Source: CAZCBD01 sp964496755 (GTDB taxonomy: Bacteria; Bacteroidota; Ignavibacteria; Ignavibacteriales; Melioribacteraceae). From it: a stretch of DNA of 9,148 nt. The translations under genes were made by a program, and so were the position numbers. Under the pieces are notes generated by a model. That model made no database searches. It saw only the letters and a list, made by a program, of their open reading frames with translations, and was not told the origin of the DNA. Shown here in pieces: positions 7,559 through 9,148 of this stretch. The stretch lies in assembly GCA_964496755.1 (NCBI GenBank), contig CAZCBD010000115.1, forward strand, positions 1-9,148, in the 5' to 3' direction. Numbering within the stretch: the stretch's first letter is position 1; every line of letters begins with the position of its first letter.

Positions 7559-8089
7559 ATGTTGATAAAGAAAAGAAAAAATCGTGACGTTTCTATTGAA
7601 GCAGGTTCAATGGCAGACATCACTTTCTTGCTTCTTTTATTCTTTTTAGTAACAACAACCATTGATGTTGATACAGGTATTTATTTAACTTTGCCTGAAT
7701 ATGTTGAAAACCCTGAAGATGTTGAACAACAAAAAATGTCTAAAGACCAGTTTATTACTGTGAATGTAAATGAAGATGGTCGGGTTTTAGTAAGTGGCGA
7801 AGTAATGGAAATTAAAAATATTAAAGATTTCTTAGTGCCTAAAATCGAATCAAGAATTGATAAAAAAGCCAAGTTATTAGTGTCAATTAAAACAGCAAGA
7901 GCTACAAATTATAATTTGTATATTCAAACTCTTGATGCAATTGAAGCAGCTTTTTTCCAAGTAAGAGATGCTTATTCTCGTCGTGTTTTTGCCAAAGAGA
8001 GATACAAACTTTCTCAAGAGCAAATGGACGAGATCAAAACTAAAATTCCAATGAATATTTCAATTGCAGAACCTGAAAAAGTTGACTAA
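7559..8089 (+). CDS. exbD: ExbD/TolR family biopolymer transport protein, long form
   Basis: This 176-residue partner of ExbB has a short basic cytoplasmic tail, one transmembrane helix (about 21-36) and a periplasmic domain. The essential proton-carrying aspartate is Asp20 in SMADITFLLLLFFLVTTT. The C-terminal part has an extra segment (about 135-176) that includes LSQEQMDEIKTKIP and ends in SIAEPEKVD. As I recall the family, this extension and AEP tail are typical of Bacteroidota-type ExbD and are missing from E. coli ExbD (141 residues). I chose ATG 7559 over an in-frame TTG at 7553, since GAGAT ends eight bases before the ATG. Another exbD follows in the same operon. Family certain; what the complex energises is unknown. 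Confidence 0.9.
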   Translation: MLIKKRKNRDVSIEAGSMADITFLLLLFFLVTTTIDVDTGIYLTLPEYVENPEDVEQQKMSKDQFITVNVNEDGRVLVSGEVMEIKNIKDFLVPKIESRIDKKAKLLVSIKTARATNYNLYIQTLDAIEAAFFQVRDAYSRRVFAKERYKLSQEQMDEIKTKIPMNISIAEPEKVD

Positions 8090-8105
8090 ATATGAGGTTA
8101 ATTAA

Positions 8106-8522
8106 ATGAAATTTGAAAAGAAACGTGCAGAAAACAAACAAGAAATACCGACAACTGCTATGCCGGATATAATCTTTATGTTGCTTCTGTTCTTTATGGT
8201 TGCTACTACTATGAGAGAGCAAGAGATACGTGTTACTTTTGATTTACCACAAGCTGTTTCTATAGAAAAATTACAAAACAAACGCATTGTGAGTTATATT
8301 TGGGTTGGTAATGACCAACGTATTCAGATTGATGATGCAATAGTTAAAACAAAAAATATTTACGGAATAATGCGAAATAAACTTGCTAATATTCCGGCAT
8401 TAATTGTTTCACTTAGAGCAGACGTTAATTCGAATATGGGTATTATTACCGATATACAGCAAGAACTTAGGAAAGCTAATTGTAGAAAATTAAATTATTC
8501 TGCAAGATTACGTGTAGATTAA
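8106..8522 (+). CDS. exbD: ExbD/TolR family biopolymer transport protein, short form
   Basis: This 138-residue second ExbD has the usual family length. It has a basic N-terminus, then AMPDIIFMLLLFFMVATTM, with the proton-carrying Asp21 at the start of the single membrane helix (about 21-36). The periplasmic domain ends in ALIVSLRADVNSNMG and a short helix-strand, as in the ExbD fold. It is clearly different from the preceding ExbD and lacks its C-terminal extension, so this is an old paralogue pair and not a recent tandem copy. A good ribosome site (TGAGGT, 8093-8098) precedes the ATG, 16 bases after the previous stop. The intrinsic terminator just downstream makes this the last gene of the exb operon. 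One ExbB with two ExbD-type proteins may form a mixed complex, which is inference. Confidence 0.91.
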   Translation: MKFEKKRAENKQEIPTTAMPDIIFMLLLFFMVATTMREQEIRVTFDLPQAVSIEKLQNKRIVSYIWVGNDQRIQIDDAIVKTKNIYGIMRNKLANIPALIVSLRADVNSNMGIITDIQQELRKANCRKLNYSARLRVD

Positions 8523-8540
8523 ATTGTTTGTTTATATATA

Positions 8541-8576
8541 AAAGCGGGTTTATTTATTTAAACCCGCTTTTTTTTT
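8541..8576 (+). terminator. Intrinsic (rho-independent) terminator of the exbB-exbD-exbD operon
   Basis: A perfect 12-bp stem pairs AAAGCGGGTTTA (8541-8552) with TAAACCCGCTTT (8559-8570) around a six-base loop, and it runs into an uninterrupted T tract (8568-8576). It lies 19 bases after the second exbD stop. It separates this operon from yqeY. Confidence 0.95.
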
Positions 8577-8644
8577 AAATATTTATAGTTAGATTTTGAA
8601 TCTGAGTTTTGTTTGAATTTTAACTCGAATTCTATTTTAATCTT

Positions 8645-8650
8645 AGAGGT
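8645..8650 (+). promoter_or_regulatory. Ribosome binding site AGAGGT that selects ATG 8655 for yqeY
   Basis: AGAGGT ends four bases before ATG 8655. An in-frame TTG at 8613 would give 14 extra residues, but they do not resemble the family N-terminus and would put this ribosome site inside the gene. This supports ATG 8655 as the start. Confidence 0.7.
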
Positions 8651-8654
8651 GTTT

Positions 8655-9104
8655 ATGAATTTGAAAGAGAAAATTAATCTTGATTTAAAAGAAGCTAGGA
8701 AGGCTAAAGATAAATTGCGACTTCAAGTAATTCGTTCTTTGCGTGCTCTGATTTTGGAATTTGAAAAAAGCGGGTCTCAATCCGAAATGTCTTCTGCCGA
8801 TGAAATTAAAATCTTAACCGGAGCTGCAAAAAAAAGAAAAGAAGCTTTTGAACAATATCAAAATGCTAATCGTAATGATTTGGCTGAAATTGAAAAGGCC
8901 GAATTAGAAATTATACAAGCCTACCTGCCCAAGCAATTAAATAATGATGAAATTTTACTTGAGATTGAAAAAATAGCTAAACAAGTAGAAGCAAAATCGA
9001 AAGAAGATTTTCCGAAACTTATGCCGGCTGTAATGAAAGAATTAAAAGGTAAAGCCGATGGAAAAACAGTTAAAGATTTGGTACAACAATTTTTAAGTAG
9101 ATAA
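8655..9104 (+). CDS. yqeY: GatB/YqeY domain-containing protein
   Basis: This 149-residue protein has the usual length of the stand-alone YqeY family. It shows the family layout: an N-terminal helix MNLKEKINLDLKEARKAKDK followed by LRLQVIRSLRALI, the central block KKRKEAFEQYQNANRNDLAE (59-78), EIIQAYLPKQL (85-95), and the C-terminal MPAVMKELKGKADGKTV (123-139). The same fold forms the tRNA-binding tail of GatB in the Glu/Asp-tRNA amidotransferase, but the job of the free-standing protein is not established, so no reaction can be assigned. The start is ATG 8655 with AGAGGT just upstream. The gene follows the exb terminator and needs its own promoter; TTGAAT (8596-8601) with TTTTAA (8618-8623) is a weak candidate. 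The likely cvpA start is 7 bp downstream, suggesting an operon. Confidence 0.92.
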   Translation: MNLKEKINLDLKEARKAKDKLRLQVIRSLRALILEFEKSGSQSEMSSADEIKILTGAAKKRKEAFEQYQNANRNDLAEIEKAELEIIQAYLPKQLNNDEILLEIEKIAKQVEAKSKEDFPKLMPAVMKELKGKADGKTVKDLVQQFLSR

Positions 9105-9111
9105 CAAAATA

Positions 9112-9148
9112 ATGAATTATATTGACTACATAATAATCTTTTTTCTAA
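9112..9148 (+). CDS. cvpA: Probable CvpA family membrane protein, 5' end only
   Basis: An ATG lies 7 bp after the yqeY stop and stays open to the window edge, giving 12 codons that read MNYIDYIIIFFL. A short polar start with Asp at position 5, running straight into a hydrophobic helix, is how CvpA-family proteins begin, and I recall cvpA-like genes following yqeY in related genomes. CvpA is an inner-membrane protein linked to colicin V production and envelope functions. No clear Shine-Dalgarno sequence precedes it. With only 12 residues visible, the identity is a guess based on pattern and position; that a membrane protein gene starts here is more secure. Confidence 0.4.
   Translation, partial: MNYIDYIIIFFL

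Noticed and set aside
8102..8287. Minus-strand open frames opposite the start of the second exbD
   Set aside because: Two such frames overlap each other and the ExbD membrane helix. They lack start signals and resemble no protein family.
8613..8654. TTG at 8613 as an extended start for yqeY
   Set aside because: It would add 14 residues not typical of YqeY, whereas ATG 8655 has AGAGGT at proper spacing and gives the family's usual length.
1..9148. CRISPR arrays, insertion sequences, tRNA/rRNA genes, phage or defence genes
   Set aside because: Nothing of the kind was seen. There are no spaced repeats, terminal inverted repeats, integrase/transposase motifs or cloverleaf-like sequences, and the genes are housekeeping or envelope functions with similar base composition.

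Overview
This is an AT-rich chromosomal window (by eye roughly one third G+C) from a bacterium with ordinary Shine-Dalgarno signals (AAGGA, AGAGGT, GGAGGT). The gene families point to the Bacteroidota/Chlorobiota/Ignavibacteriota (FCB) group. The main clues are a PabB-PabC fusion, a prenyl synthase with an HNFTLVHDDIMDNAD active-site block, and an ExbD with the long C-terminal extension ending in an 'AEP' tail that I associate with Bacteroidota-type ExbD proteins. The lineage call is inference, because no rRNA or other decisive marker is present.

Left block (1-3899, + strand): the 3' end of a pabB-pabC fusion (folate branch) enters from the left edge. After about 50 bp come a short-chain polyprenyl diphosphate synthase, HPr (ptsH) and enzyme I (ptsI). 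The last three are packed tightly: each stop codon overlaps the next start as TAATG, so they are very likely one translationally coupled operon. No sugar permease (EII) is present. With the regulatory Ser46 conserved in HPr, this suggests a regulatory PTS or one whose EII parts lie elsewhere.

Middle (3901-6666, - strand): a complete DNA polymerase I (polA) with intact 5' nuclease, 3'-5' proofreading and polymerase motifs. It starts at TTG. It converges on ptsI with a single base between the two stop codons. A divergent intergenic region of about 200 bp (6667-6868) carries the control signals for polA and the next operon.

Right block (6869-8576, + strand): exbB and two different exbD genes encode a proton-driven inner-membrane energy-transduction complex. 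It is closed by a textbook intrinsic terminator with a 12-bp perfect stem. No tonB lies inside this unit.

Right edge (8655-9148, + strand): a yqeY-type GatB/YqeY-domain gene, followed after 7 bp by the first 12 codons of what looks like cvpA, cut by the window end.

All complete genes are intact and belong to known families. I saw no mobile element, CRISPR array, tRNA/rRNA or convincing new system. The points worth a second look are organisational: the prenyl synthase-PTS coupling, the one-ExbB/two-ExbD set without TonB, the tail-to-tail genes with 1 bp between them, and several start codons that need correcting.
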